Source: Pulveribacter suum (GTDB taxonomy: Bacteria > Pseudomonadota > Gammaproteobacteria > Burkholderiales > Burkholderiaceae_C). From it: DNA of 64,000 nucleotides. The stretch is taken from positions 1,880,501-1,944,500 of the forward strand of contig NZ_CP027792.1 in assembly GCF_003013695.1 (NCBI RefSeq), given 5' to 3'. Shown piece after piece: positions 17,045 to 26,182 of the stretch. The notes beneath the pieces are model-generated. The model saw only the letters and a list, made by a program, of their open reading frames with translations. It ran no database searches and had not been told where the DNA came from. Numbering within the stretch: position 1 is the first letter of the stretch; every line of letters starts with the position of its first letter. A program made the position numbers and the translations under genes.

Positions 17045-18316
17045 TCAGGGCCGGACGAGCTGCGGGCCCGTGCGCCACTGCGGCGGTATCAGGCCATACA
17101 GCGGCGTGGGGTCGCGCACGAACAGGCGCGGGGTGGGCGGCGCCTGCATGGTCAGCACGGCGCCCTCGGGCGTGACCTGCATGGTGGCCAGCTGGCGCAT
17201 CCAGGCGACGTTGACCACGCCGTCGGGGGCGGGGCGCGAGTAGATCAGCTCCAGCATGCGCCGCGCCTCCTGGCTGCCGCCTGCAGCGGCGATCTGGTAC
17301 AGGCGGATGGCCTCGGTGTAGTTGGACGGCACGCCCTCGCCGCGGTGGTAGCGCTGGGCCTGCTGCAGCCAGTCCTGCGCACTGCGCTGGGTGGGCGGCT
17401 GGACAGTGCTGGAGCGGGACGCGGGCGCCGGTTCTTGCTGCTGCAGCCGCGCGGCCAGCAGCTCGGCATTGGCCGCGGCGGCGGGCGAGCGCAGCGCCGC
17501 CTGGCGAAACAGCGCCAGCGCCTGGGGCGGGCGCGCAGCCGTCAGCTCGATCAGGCCCAGCTCGTTCATGGCGCTGGCGCTGCCGGCGCGGGCGGCGCGC
17601 TGCAGCAGCGCGGTGCGGGTGTCGCCGGTGGCGGGGCGGCCCCGTGGCGATGCGGCGGGCGCCTGCAGCGGGGCCTGGCGCTCTTGCACCCACCACTGCA
17701 GCAGCAGCGCCAGGCCGGCATCCACGGGGGCCAGGCGCTCGATCCACTGCCGGGCAGCGGCCGGGTCGGGTGGGCCCTGGCAGCCGTCGATGTGGCACCA
17801 GGCGATTGCGGCGCTGGCCAGCGGCTCACCATGGGCCTGGGCCCGCTCGAACCAGCGCAGCGCCTGGGCCCGGTCCAATGCCACGCCTTCTCCGTGCAGG
17901 TAGAGCAGTCCGAGCACCCAGGCGCTATGGGCGGCAGATCTTTCGGCCGCGCTGCCGCGCCGCGCGGGGGCCGTCGCCGCGCCGCGCAGGCGCTGCAGCC
18001 GCAGCTGCGCGGCGGCGTCGGGCTCGGCCGGCAGGCGCAGGCTGGGCGTCAGGGGCGTGCCGGAGGGCTCGATACGCCCGCTGCCGGTGGGCCCCGACAG
18101 CTCGATGGTGCCCGTGGGCGGGCGCACGTCGCCGGGCTGGACGGGCCCTGGCCGCTCGGCTATCAGGGGTTCATCGACTGCTACGGGGCCAGTTGCCACC
18201 AGCAGTTGTGCAGGGGCGGTGGTGGCCGTGCCGGCCAGCAGGATTGCCGTGGCGACCAGCAATAGCAGGGTGTCCGTGTGGCGACGCGCGCGGGGGCGGG
18301 TCTGGCAAGTGCCCAT
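17045..18316 (-). CDS. Secreted Sel1-repeat (tetratricopeptide-like) protein
   Basis: 423 residues with a signal peptide (hydrophobic LLLLVATAILLAGTA, cut near residue 36), a low-complexity Pro/Gly linker, then Sel1-like repeats. Clear repeats are AHSAWVLGLLYLHGEGVALD (about 128-165) and QQAQRYHRGEGVPSNYTEAI (about 335-375), with weaker ones between. Sel1 repeats usually mediate protein-protein contacts. It starts 31 bp after the CsgG-like lipoprotein gene on the same strand, so it is probably the last gene of that operon and may be a periplasmic adaptor of the secretion system. That role is inferred from position only. Confidence 0.8.
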   Translation of the reverse strand: MGTCQTRPRARRHTDTLLLLVATAILLAGTATTAPAQLLVATGPVAVDEPLIAERPGPVQPGDVRPPTGTIELSGPTGSGRIEPSGTPLTPSLRLPAEPDAAAQLRLQRLRGAATAPARRGSAAERSAAHSAWVLGLLYLHGEGVALDRAQALRWFERAQAHGEPLASAAIAWCHIDGCQGPPDPAAARQWIERLAPVDAGLALLLQWWVQERQAPLQAPAASPRGRPATGDTRTALLQRAARAGSASAMNELGLIELTAARPPQALALFRQAALRSPAAAANAELLAARLQQQEPAPASRSSTVQPPTQRSAQDWLQQAQRYHRGEGVPSNYTEAIRLYQIAAAGGSQEARRMLELIYSRPAPDGVVNVAWMRQLATMQVTPEGAVLTMQAPPTPRLFVRDPTPLYGLIPPQWRTGPQLVRP

Positions 18317-18347
18317 GGCCGTGTGCCGGTGGGAGGCGCTGCCCGCC

Positions 18348-20066
18348 TCAGCGAGCGGCGGAGGCTGGGGCGGGCTGCGGGGCTGCCGGCGGCGGGGCTT
18401 TCCTGGGCACCACCTGCCAGTTCAGCTCGGCGCGGCTGAAGCGGCCTTCGCCCAGGCCCTGGGTGAAGGCGCGGTCGATGTCTTCCAGCCCACGGTAGCC
18501 CGGCACCGTGACCAGGCCCGCGCCCTGTAGCGGGGCGGGCAGGCGCGCCAGCGCATCGTCGTCAGAGGCATAGCAGGCCACGCGTTCCACGCCCGGGCTG
18601 GTCGCGTCCATGACGAACGCCGGGTTGGGAACCATCCAGTCGGGCAGACGCACGGCCTGGTTGGCGCCGACCAGCGAATGCGTGTTGACGTTGTTCGGCG
18701 TCAGGCGCATGACGTTGCCCGCCGGGTCGGAGAAGTAGCAGTACAGGTGCGAGGTGCGCGAGACGGTGACCGAGGCAAAGACCTGCTCGCCCACTTCAAA
18801 GGTCGGGGGCACGCCGGGCGGCAGGGTGTTTTCAATCTGCATGTCGATGCGCCGCGGCAGCCCCTCGGTGCTGGTCAGTGCCAGGCCCCGGGCCGCACCC
18901 CGCACCGGCGCGGCCTGCGCCAGGGTGCTGGTGGGCCCGGATGGGCCCCAACCCACGCGCTGCAGCGAACCATCGGCCGCCAGCGCGACGAAGTGGCGCA
19001 TGGCGCGCTCGTAGGTGCTGAAGTCCAGCACGCCGGTGGGCACGAGCAGGTTGTCCACCTGGAACTGCGCCAGTGCCGTGCGCAGGGCGGGCGAGTCCAT
19101 GGCCAGCACATCGGCGCCGGCCTGCAGGTAGCCCTGGGCAATCAGCGAGCTTTGCACCAGCCGCGCCTGGCCCACGCCGCCGCTCTCGGCAAACCAGTCG
19201 CGCATCTGGCGCTGGAAGTCGGGGTGGTTTTGCTCCAGCGTCAGGCACTGCCAGTAGGGCACGCGGGCCCACTTGCCCACCAGCTCGACGGTGGCCAGGT
19301 CCACCAGGGTGCGCATGGCGCCCCCGGTGCCCAGGGCGTAGTCGCGCCCGACATTGAAGTTCACGCCGTAGCTGCCGATGCGCCCGGCCACGTCCAGACC
19401 CTGGCCACCGCCGCCAATGACGACTTCGTTGGCCGAATCCAGCCCGGGGATGAGCGTGCGCGTGCGAAAGTCGCCCAGATGCATCTCCAGCCCGATTACG
19501 GTGGCCGTGCGGTTGCTGCTGTAGCCTGTGTCCAGCCGGCTGGCGGACGTGCCGGCACCGAAGCGGTTGGTGACGACGTTCTGGTCCACAAAAGCAATAG
19601 CGCCCGACACGTACAAGGCCGGGCGCTGCAGCTGCATCTGGTTGTTGTTCAGGAGGATGGTGGTGAGGTTTTGCACCGTGTCCTGGCGCACGATGTCCAC
19701 CTCGTAGTCCACGTAGCGAAAGGCGTTCGACAGCCGCGACATCTGCGACAGCGACGTGATGATCATGTCCTTGACGGCCACCGGCACGCGGCTGGAATAG
19801 TCCACCACCTGCTTGCTGGTGATCAAGGTGGTGGGCAGCTGGGCAGCGCGCAGCATGTGGTCCATGCACATGAGCGAATCGGAAAAGCTCGACACCGAGC
19901 GCGTGGGGCGCACCACGGGGCGGTCGGTGGTGTAGGCCGCGCTGTGCAGCTGGCTGTCCTTGCGAGGGTCCATGGGTGTGCTGCAGCCGGCGGCCAGCAG
20001 CGTGGTGGCGACCATCAGCCACAGGCCGCGATGGGTGGGCCGGGCGGGCCTGGATGCGCTGTTCAT
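18348..20066 (-). CDS. CsgG-like outer-membrane lipoprotein with peptidoglycan-binding-like and DUF4384 domains
   Basis: 572 residues. A lipobox, LLAAGC, ends a short signal peptide (about residue 26). Residues about 45-265 follow the CsgG/HfaB plan: FSDSLMCMDHMLR, VDYEVDIVRQDTVQNLTTIL, ALYVSGAIAFVDQNV, then the amphipathic stretch IGSYGVNFNVGRDYALGTGG and a long helix ending VELVGKWARVPYWQCL. In CsgG these form the outer-membrane pore that exports curli subunits. Residues about 285-350 resemble a peptidoglycan-binding fold (LVQSSLIAQGYLQAGADVL), and about 400-520 a DUF4384 domain (FEVGEQVFASVTVSRTSHLY). E. coli CsgG (277 residues) has neither extension. ATG at 20066 has GAGGGG upstream. Confidence 0.78.
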   Translation of the reverse strand: MNSASRPARPTHRGLWLMVATTLLAAGCSTPMDPRKDSQLHSAAYTTDRPVVRPTRSVSSFSDSLMCMDHMLRAAQLPTTLITSKQVVDYSSRVPVAVKDMIITSLSQMSRLSNAFRYVDYEVDIVRQDTVQNLTTILLNNNQMQLQRPALYVSGAIAFVDQNVVTNRFGAGTSASRLDTGYSSNRTATVIGLEMHLGDFRTRTLIPGLDSANEVVIGGGGQGLDVAGRIGSYGVNFNVGRDYALGTGGAMRTLVDLATVELVGKWARVPYWQCLTLEQNHPDFQRQMRDWFAESGGVGQARLVQSSLIAQGYLQAGADVLAMDSPALRTALAQFQVDNLLVPTGVLDFSTYERAMRHFVALAADGSLQRVGWGPSGPTSTLAQAAPVRGAARGLALTSTEGLPRRIDMQIENTLPPGVPPTFEVGEQVFASVTVSRTSHLYCYFSDPAGNVMRLTPNNVNTHSLVGANQAVRLPDWMVPNPAFVMDATSPGVERVACYASDDDALARLPAPLQGAGLVTVPGYRGLEDIDRAFTQGLGEGRFSRAELNWQVVPRKAPPPAAPQPAPASAAR

Positions 20067-20149
20067 GGTGATCGCCCCTCGTCGTTGTTGTGAAAGAGCC
20101 GCCAGACAAGGGCGGCATGTGGCCTTTGTAGCTGCGGCTGTCTGGGGAG

Positions 20150-20581
20150 TTACCAGCAGATATTGACCAGGTCGCCGCGCAGTACCACCACCTGATCGCC
20201 TGTGGTCTTCACGCCGGGGCTGCCCTTGGCGCTGCCTGCCGCTGCCACGTTGCTGCCCACGGACTGCGAGCACACGACCTGCGAGCCTTTGGTGTCCACG
20301 GCATGGACCACGTCTTTTTCGGTGTAGATGCCGGTGGTGTCTGAGGAGAAAGCCTTGGCGACATAGCGGGTGATGCGGGCCTGCTGCCATGCAGGAATTC
20401 CCTGCTCGTAATAGATGTAGCTGGAGCGCGCCGCCGTCGGCAGCGGCTGCATCTGGACGTTGACTTTTTTCTCCAATGCAATCGGGTCTTCACCGGGAGC
20501 GGCCGATGCTGTCTGGCTTGCGACGACCAGCAGGCACGCCAGCGCCATCGCAGTCCCGCGAATGGATGTATGGCAGTTCAT
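20150..20581 (-). CDS. Small secreted protein of the curli-like operon
   Basis: 143 residues with a signal peptide (MALACLLVVASQTASA, cut near residue 28). The mature part has no strong family match that can be named. Its second half (SNVAAAGSAKG, then GDQVVVLRGDLVNICW) has the short Gly/Ala/Val strand-turn pattern of HfaA-like or minor curlin-like subunits. ATG at 20581 is well supported by AGGAG eight bases upstream. It lies 77 bp after the repeat-protein gene and 83 bp before the CsgG-like gene. A nucleator, minor subunit or periplasmic chaperone are all possible; none is shown. Confidence 0.65.
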   Translation of the reverse strand: MNCHTSIRGTAMALACLLVVASQTASAAPGEDPIALEKKVNVQMQPLPTAARSSYIYYEQGIPAWQQARITRYVAKAFSSDTTGIYTEKDVVHAVDTKGSQVVCSQSVGSNVAAAGSAKGSPGVKTTGDQVVVLRGDLVNICW

Positions 20582-20658
20582 GGCAGATCTCCTAGGAAAT
20601 GCGGTGAGAAATGCAACACCGGGCGGCGGGGCCCGGTGTTGCTGCTGTGCCAAGCCTG

Positions 20659-21234
20659 TCAGCGGGCGCAGTTGCCGCCGGGGCACGGATCTTCCGCGCA
20701 GGCGTCGTTGGAAGAGATGTTCTGCACGGCAACCGACAAGGAGTTGGCCTTGTTGACCACGGCGCCGCCGTTGAAGTTGGCCAACTGATTGGAAGCTGCA
20801 GCCACGAGCACATGTCCATAGTTGGAAGCAATGTTCTGGGTTGCCTTAGCTGCCGCGCCGTCTGCCATGTTGCCGACGTACGCGCCATTGGCATTGGCTG
20901 TCTGGTGCGAAGCCGCGTAGATTTCCACCTCGCCGTTATTGCTGGCCAAGTTTTGGCGTGCCATAGAGCCTACGGTCTTGGACTCATTGGCCACGGTCGC
21001 GCCATTCAAGTTGGCAGTCTGCTCCGAACTGCCCGACTGGTGGACTGTCACGGGGCCCGCATTGGACGCGATGTTTTGCCGCGCTTCGCTGGCTGTGGCG
21101 GAAGTGTTGAGCACTGCCGAGCCATTGGAATTAGTGATTTGGGTGGAAGGACCAGATAGCGCGATGGTGCTGGGCTGCGCAGCCATGGCGGCGGTAGCGA
21201 AGGCGCTCACGGCAAAGAGGGCAAGAACTTTCAT
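20659..21234 (-). CDS. Secreted 39-residue-repeat protein, candidate functional amyloid subunit
   Basis: 191 residues. A signal peptide (MKVLALFAVSAFATAAMA) is followed by four tandem units of about 39 residues. Each has two half-units of the form QTANxNGAxVxN and RQNxASNxGxVxV (for example SEQTANLNGATVAN and ARQNLASNNGEVEI). The regular Q/N/S/A spacing resembles curlin repeats, which stack as a beta-solenoid. The C-terminus is different, with three cysteines (ACAEDPCPGGNC). Good AGGAG Shine-Dalgarno before ATG 21234. First gene of the operon encoding the CsgG-like exporter, so it is the likely major export substrate. The amyloid nature is inferred from sequence pattern and context. Confidence 0.72.
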   Translation of the reverse strand: MKVLALFAVSAFATAAMAAQPSTIALSGPSTQITNSNGSAVLNTSATASEARQNIASNAGPVTVHQSGSSEQTANLNGATVANESKTVGSMARQNLASNNGEVEIYAASHQTANANGAYVGNMADGAAAKATQNIASNYGHVLVAAASNQLANFNGGAVVNKANSLSVAVQNISSNDACAEDPCPGGNCAR

Positions 21235-21868
21235 GATGTGTCTCCTGGATCGACTCGAAAGAACCGTGCTCCCCGGACTGCTGTCTATAAACCACCGGGA
21301 CTACGGCTGACGGGGGCAAGAGTGCTTGGGAGACAGACGATTTGGGGTGATGTCTGACAGCTCTCTTGCCTGGCTGCAGTGTCGGTTTGCAGAAGGCAGA
21401 GAGCTATGGCCGCAAAAAGGTAGCCGCTTGCCGGTGTGCGCTCTCGTGCGGAGAGGCGTTCGCCTGGCGCGTCGTACAGGCAGGAAGATGGCTTGCCGGC
21501 GCAAAGAGAGGAAGTTCTGGGCGGTAGTTAACTTTTGTAAAAAAAGCAATGCCGGACAACGAGATGTGTGGACCAAGAACACCACTGCTTTGCAAGCGCT
21601 GAACCCCATGTTTATCAAGGTAAGAACCTATTGCATAAAACGTTTATGTCGGATATTTCAAAAATACTTAATGGCAACCTGTTTGGTGCTTTCGGCAGTA
21701 CCACCAGCCTCCCTAGTGCTGGGTATTAACAAAATGTGATCGAAGTAAGTTCCATACCAAAAATGCGCAAAGCTGTGTATCGTCTTGTGTAATTCCCCTT
21801 GCACCAACCACCCTCATTGCGAAACAGGCGCAACCGGACTTTTGCAGGGGGAACTTTAGGGAGCCACC
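21235..21868. other. 634-bp regulatory gap between the curli-like operon and its divergent regulator
   Basis: No convincing gene. The stretch is less GC-rich than its surroundings (notably 21520-21830), and the one longish frame (21326-21739) has Cys/Arg-rich, non-family composition. A promoter-like pair for the regulator is TTGCAT at 21631-21636 and TATTTC at 21654-21659 with a 17-bp spacer, leaving a leader of about 200 nt. For the repeat-protein operon, a TTATAG-like -10 lies about 50 bp before its ATG without a clear -35, which would suit an activator-dependent promoter. Confidence 0.5.
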
Positions 21869-22657
21869 ATGCGCTACGCCAGTACAGCGACGTTCGAAGG
21901 ACCAGTCCAGGACACGGCTGAGCTACGCCCCCGAGGGCAGTTCGCCATGCATGAGAACCCTCCGTCCATATGGCCCGAATTCCTGGCCGGGCAGCTGGAA
22001 AAGCCCGTGCGCGTGCTGCTGGTGGATGATGATGCACACATGCGCCGGGTCATCGCGCAAGAGTTGATGGCGGACGCCCGCACTCTGTTGGTAGGGCAGG
22101 CAGCGAGCGTGCGCGAGGGCCGCAAGGCCATCAAGCAGCATGAGTTCGACGTCATGCTGGTGGACCTGCACCTGGGCGATGGCCAGGGCTTCACGCTGAT
22201 CGACTACATGAAGTCCACCCGCCCTTCGGCCGAGGCGATCATCGTTTCCATCATGGAATGCGACGAGCAGGTGTTGCGCGCCTTCGAGCTGGGGGCCACG
22301 GGGTACCTGGTGAAGAACTCCTGGTTCGGCAATTACCCGCAGGCGGTCTTGCAGGTGGCCAATGGCGGCGCCTCCATCACACCCAACCTGGCACGGCGCC
22401 TGCTGCAGCGTTTTGACAGCGGCAATACGGGCGTGCAGCCGGCGCAGCGCGTGCCGGCCGAAAACGAGCGCCTGTCCCAGCGCGAGAAGGAAGTGCTGCG
22501 CATGGTCGCCAGCGGCTACACCAGCGCAGAGATCGGCACGCGGCTGCTCATCAGCGGCCTCACCGTGAATACGCACATCAAGAATATCTACCGCAAGCTG
22601 CAGGTGCGCACGCGAGCCCAGGCTGTGCGCTTTGCGTCGGTGCGCGGATTGCTGTAG
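21869..22657 (+). CDS. NarL/FixJ-family response regulator
   Basis: 262 residues. After about 45 less-conserved residues, a receiver domain (VRVLLVDDDAHMRRVI, phosphoacceptor D in VMLVDLHLGDGQG, Lys in GYLVKNSW) is followed by a LuxR-type helix-turn-helix (LSQREKEVLRMVASGYTSAE to TVNTHIKNIYRKL). Divergent from the repeat-protein operon and followed 68 bp later by a histidine kinase gene. By analogy with CsgD it is the best candidate activator of the curli-like genes, but unlike CsgD it keeps a complete phosphorylation site. ATG at 21869 has GGGAG 7 bp upstream. Confidence 0.88.
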   Translation: MRYASTATFEGPVQDTAELRPRGQFAMHENPPSIWPEFLAGQLEKPVRVLLVDDDAHMRRVIAQELMADARTLLVGQAASVREGRKAIKQHEFDVMLVDLHLGDGQGFTLIDYMKSTRPSAEAIIVSIMECDEQVLRAFELGATGYLVKNSWFGNYPQAVLQVANGGASITPNLARRLLQRFDSGNTGVQPAQRVPAENERLSQREKEVLRMVASGYTSAEIGTRLLISGLTVNTHIKNIYRKLQVRTRAQAVRFASVRGLL

Positions 22658-22725
22658 CGGGGCATATCCCGCAGAGAGCACAAGGCGGTGGCCGCACCAC
22701 AACGGACCTGCCAGGGAGCGACATC

Positions 22726-23550
22726 TTGTTTTTTTCCCGCCCGCCGGCCTTTGCACTTGCCTGCGTTTTTCTCTGGTTCGTGCAGCTGGTCATGGGCATG
22801 GCGTTGCTGGTGTGGGGCGGGCAGTGGGGTGAGCACGGCAGTCGGCAGTGGGGTGCGGCCAATCTGGGGGTTGCGCTCTTGCTGGGCACTCTGCTGCTGA
22901 TGCAGCTGCCGCGCGCCCTGCGCTGGCGCCCGCGGCGCAGCAAACGCACGCCGCCCGAGGTGGTGCAGGAGCGCCAGCGCATCGCCCATGACTTGCACGA
23001 CCACGTGGGCTCGCAGATCGTGGCCGCCATGGCCCTGGTGGATGTGAGCGACCCCGGCGCCCGGCCGCTGGTGCAGTCGCTGGAGCAATGCCTGCTGGAC
23101 CTGCGGCTGCTGGTCGATTCCATGGACGGCGACGACGATGGCCTGCCCGAGCGCCTGGCACGCCTGCGCTACCGCTTGCAGCCTGCCCTGGACCGGCGTG
23201 GCATTGCGCTGCGCTGGGAGGTAGCGCTGGAGCCGGGCGCCGCGTGGCCCGCCGGCCAGGCGGCGCGCGAGTGCGTGGCCATCGTCCGAGAAGCGGTCAG
23301 CAACGCCATCCAGCACTCGGGCGCCACCGAGCTGCGGGTGGCGCTGCAGGGCAGCGGGGGCAGATGGCGGCTGCAGGTGGCTGATAACGGCTGCGGCCTG
23401 GCACCGCAGTTGCTGCAGGGCGAAGGCGGCGGCCAGGGGCTGCACGGCATGCGCCGGCGCGCCAACGCCCTGGGGGCGCAGCTGCAACTGCACAGCGCCC
23501 CCGAAGGAGGGGTGACGGTAGAGCTGTCCAGCGCACTACCCGTCGGCTGA
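22726..23550 (+). CDS. Membrane sensor histidine kinase (NarX/DesK class)
   Basis: 274 residues. Two N-terminal membrane helices (about 5-28 and 42-60) with a very short periplasmic loop, then a HisKA_3 dimerization helix with the phosphoacceptor in RQRIAHDLHDHVGSQI, and an ATPase domain (REAVSNAIQHSGA as N box, VADNGCGL as G1, GLHGMRRRA as G2). The partner is almost certainly the response regulator just upstream. With no sizeable sensor domain it probably senses membrane state or an accessory protein. TTG at 22726 is the likely start, with AGGGAG 8 bp upstream. Confidence 0.87.
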   Translation: MFFSRPPAFALACVFLWFVQLVMGMALLVWGGQWGEHGSRQWGAANLGVALLLGTLLLMQLPRALRWRPRRSKRTPPEVVQERQRIAHDLHDHVGSQIVAAMALVDVSDPGARPLVQSLEQCLLDLRLLVDSMDGDDDGLPERLARLRYRLQPALDRRGIALRWEVALEPGAAWPAGQAARECVAIVREAVSNAIQHSGATELRVALQGSGGRWRLQVADNGCGLAPQLLQGEGGGQGLHGMRRRANALGAQLQLHSAPEGGVTVELSSALPVG

Positions 23551-23567
23551 GCTGCAAGCCCGCACTT

Positions 23568-23618
23568 CATTTTTGATAGCTGCTGGCGCAAAGCCAGAGC
23601 GGGCCAGGGCCTGATTGG
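23568..23618 (+). repeat. Palindromic repeat, copy 4
   Basis: Reads ATTTTTGATAGCTGCTGGCG followed by CAAAGCCAGAGCGGGCC. It lies between the convergent ends of the histidine kinase and AsmA genes. The second arm is degenerate compared with other copies. Confidence 0.7.
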
Positions 23619-23639
23619 GCGCCCAGTCGCTGCCGGCTG

Positions 23640-25976
23640 CTACTTGCCGCCTTGCGGTGCCAGCAGCTGTGCGCAGCTGGCATCGTCCTCGGCCCCGGGC
23701 ACGGTGATGGGCACCAGGGCCAGAGCCGCCGGGGCGATGGCAGCGGCGGCCACGGCGGCGCCAGCGCGCAGCAGCAGCGGGCCGGGCTCCACGCCCACCT
23801 TGGGGTGGGCAAAGGTGCCGCGCACGTACAGCGGCGTGCGCAGCGACAGGAATTTCCACTCCAGCGACTTCGGGCGAATGCGCAAGCTCATCGTTTCGTC
23901 GCCCAGGTCCACCAGGCCCGTCACGTCCACGATGGCTTCCTCGGTGTTCAGGCGCACGCGGTTGGCGTCCGCCATGCCGTCCTTGACGCGCCAGTCGGCC
24001 ACGGCGCAGCGCAGCCGGACCTCTTCGTTCTCGCCGAACAGCTTGGCCACCACCACGCTGCCCAGGTTGAGGGCAGCCAGGTCCAGCATCTCCTTGCTGA
24101 AAGTGCCATTGCGGATGTACAGGCGTGCGCCGCCATCGCTGCTGGCCAGCATGCGGGCGATGGAATCGCCGCGCCCGGCCAGCTGCAGCGAGCCATCCAG
24201 TCGGCCAAAGCTCTTTTTCATCAACTCCACCTTCGGGAACAGCGCCGACAGCTGCAGCCCCTCGACCGAGCCCTTCAGCTTGACCTGCAGCGGTTTGGCG
24301 CGTCCGTCCAGCAGCACGTCCGAGTCGATGCGGCCCTGCGCGAAACCAAAGCGCAGCGGGGTGAGGTGCAGCTGGCGATCGTCCAGCACGGCGCGCACGC
24401 TCAGGTGGTCCAGCGGCAGCGCTTCGGGGCGGATGATCTTCTCGCCGGCAAAGGCCAGGTCCAGATCCATCGCGCCCCAGCGGTCGGCAGCGAAATGCGC
24501 ATCCGGGAGCACCTTGCCGGGCCGCTTGTCGGTACCCTTTTCCTGCGTGCGCTTGCCGCTGGGTGCGCCCAGCACGGGCCCCAGGTCGGCCAGGCGAAGC
24601 TGCTTGGACGTCATGTGCCCCTGCAGCTTGGGCCGGGGCTTGCCGGAGGTATAGGTCACGCTGCCGTGCAGGTCGCTGTCCCCCACGATGCCATTGAAGT
24701 CGCGGTACTCCCACACCGCCTTGTCTGGTGCCAGGCTGCCCAGCAGCCGGCCCTTGACCTGAAAGGGCGGTGTGTTGGGCAGCACCAGGCCGGTCAGCGG
24801 GAACAGGTCGGCCATGCTGGGCGCGCGCAGCTGCACCTGCAAGTCCATGCCCGACAGCGCGGCCGGGTTGTCCAGCACGCCTTCGGTCTGCACCTGCACG
24901 TTGCCCGAACGCGCCACCAGGCGCAGGGGATAGCGCACTTTCTTATCGCGCAGCGTCAGCACTGGCCCACCCACGCCCTCGCCGCTGATAGCGGCCTTGC
25001 CGTAGTTGCCCGCCAGCAGTACGTGGACGCCGTAGCGGCCGTCTTCGGTCTGCTCGTCACCCGGCGCCAGCGTGTCCACCCGCGCGCGCAGCGCCAGGTT
25101 CTTGATGCCGTCCACATAGCCCAGCCAGCCGCCGCGGATCACCAGCTGGTCCACGCGCAGGTCCCAGGGGGTATCGCGCCCGGGCTGCTCCTCGCCCTGA
25201 TGGCGGCTGGCGAAAGTCCAGTTGTTGAGCCCATCCTGGCGGCGGGCCAAGGCGATGTCGGGCGCCGTCAACACCACGGTGTCCAGCACCAGCTTGCGCG
25301 ACAGCAGCGGCAGCAGACGCATGGTGGCACTGGCGCTCTCGATGGTGCCCATGCCCTGGGGCGGGCGGGGCGGGGCGTCGGCCTGCGCGTCCTGGCCCGC
25401 TTCCAGGGCCAGGGCGCGCTCGGCCTTGGCAGCATCCGAGGCAGGCAGGGCAGGGTCGCTGGCGGGTAGTGCGGCACTGGCCTTGCGTGCCTGAGCGGCC
25501 TTGTCTGTTTTGCCTCCCTTGTCCGCCTGGTCGCCTGCTGTTTCCCCAGCCCCGTCGTCGGCGCGTGGCTCGGGCAATGGCTTGACCGGGAGGGCAGGCA
25601 GGTCGGGCGCAGCCTTGGCCGGGGCCTCGACCACGGCGAAGCCTTGCGGGTTGTCCATGGACAGCTGCTGCGCCTGCACCGTCACGCCAGGCACCCATCG
25701 GCGCCAGCCGGTTTCCAGCGGCTGAGGCCAGTGCCAGCGGGCCGACAGGTCGCCCTCGATGGCGAAGCGCCGGCCCGTGGCCTCGCTGACCTTCTCGTTG
25801 ACCCACGGCTTGGCCCGGTTCCAATCGAAGGTGGTCACCAGCACGATCAGTAGCGCCAGCACGCCCAGCAGGGCTGCAAGGGCGATCAGGAACCAGCGCA
25901 GGGCACGGGCATGGCGCCGAGGCTGGGGCGCGCTGGAGGGATGGGAGTCTGCAGGCGTGGGCATGTGCGTCCGCAT
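23640..25976 (-). CDS. AsmA-family envelope protein
   Basis: 778 residues. A single N-terminal membrane helix (about 27-47, ALRWFLIALAALLGVLALLI) anchors a long periplasmic beta-rich domain typical of AsmA/TamB/YhdP proteins, which are thought to move phospholipids between the two membranes. A low-complexity Ala/Lys/Asp/Pro linker runs about 120-205. The C-terminal AsmA_2-like part (SIARMLASSDGGARLYIRNG, then LRCAVADWRVKDG) is well conserved. Start: ATG at 25976, or ATG at 25964 four codons later; neither has a strong Shine-Dalgarno. Confidence 0.88.
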   Translation of the reverse strand: MRTHMPTPADSHPSSAPQPRRHARALRWFLIALAALLGVLALLIVLVTTFDWNRAKPWVNEKVSEATGRRFAIEGDLSARWHWPQPLETGWRRWVPGVTVQAQQLSMDNPQGFAVVEAPAKAAPDLPALPVKPLPEPRADDGAGETAGDQADKGGKTDKAAQARKASAALPASDPALPASDAAKAERALALEAGQDAQADAPPRPPQGMGTIESASATMRLLPLLSRKLVLDTVVLTAPDIALARRQDGLNNWTFASRHQGEEQPGRDTPWDLRVDQLVIRGGWLGYVDGIKNLALRARVDTLAPGDEQTEDGRYGVHVLLAGNYGKAAISGEGVGGPVLTLRDKKVRYPLRLVARSGNVQVQTEGVLDNPAALSGMDLQVQLRAPSMADLFPLTGLVLPNTPPFQVKGRLLGSLAPDKAVWEYRDFNGIVGDSDLHGSVTYTSGKPRPKLQGHMTSKQLRLADLGPVLGAPSGKRTQEKGTDKRPGKVLPDAHFAADRWGAMDLDLAFAGEKIIRPEALPLDHLSVRAVLDDRQLHLTPLRFGFAQGRIDSDVLLDGRAKPLQVKLKGSVEGLQLSALFPKVELMKKSFGRLDGSLQLAGRGDSIARMLASSDGGARLYIRNGTFSKEMLDLAALNLGSVVVAKLFGENEEVRLRCAVADWRVKDGMADANRVRLNTEEAIVDVTGLVDLGDETMSLRIRPKSLEWKFLSLRTPLYVRGTFAHPKVGVEPGPLLLRAGAAVAAAAIAPAALALVPITVPGAEDDASCAQLLAPQGGK

Positions 25977-26182
25977 GCTAGGGCCAAGGCGTTGCGCTGT
26001 GCGTAGGCGGCGGGCGCTTGCCGCGCTCGTCCTACAGCGCAGGGCCGGGTCGCCTTTGGCAGGCAGGTGTACGGGCCCTTGGCCTACGAGTTGCGCGCAT
26101 TTGTTGCATCAAGAATCGAAACATTCGGTTTATTGGCCACTCTGTCCTCTTTACTCACTCGTTCACACCAAGGCCGCACAAC

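Noticed and set aside
21326..21739. 137-codon plus-strand frame in the regulatory gap
   Set aside because: Arg/Cys-rich, no family features, no Shine-Dalgarno. Better explained as promoter DNA of the divergent curli-like locus.
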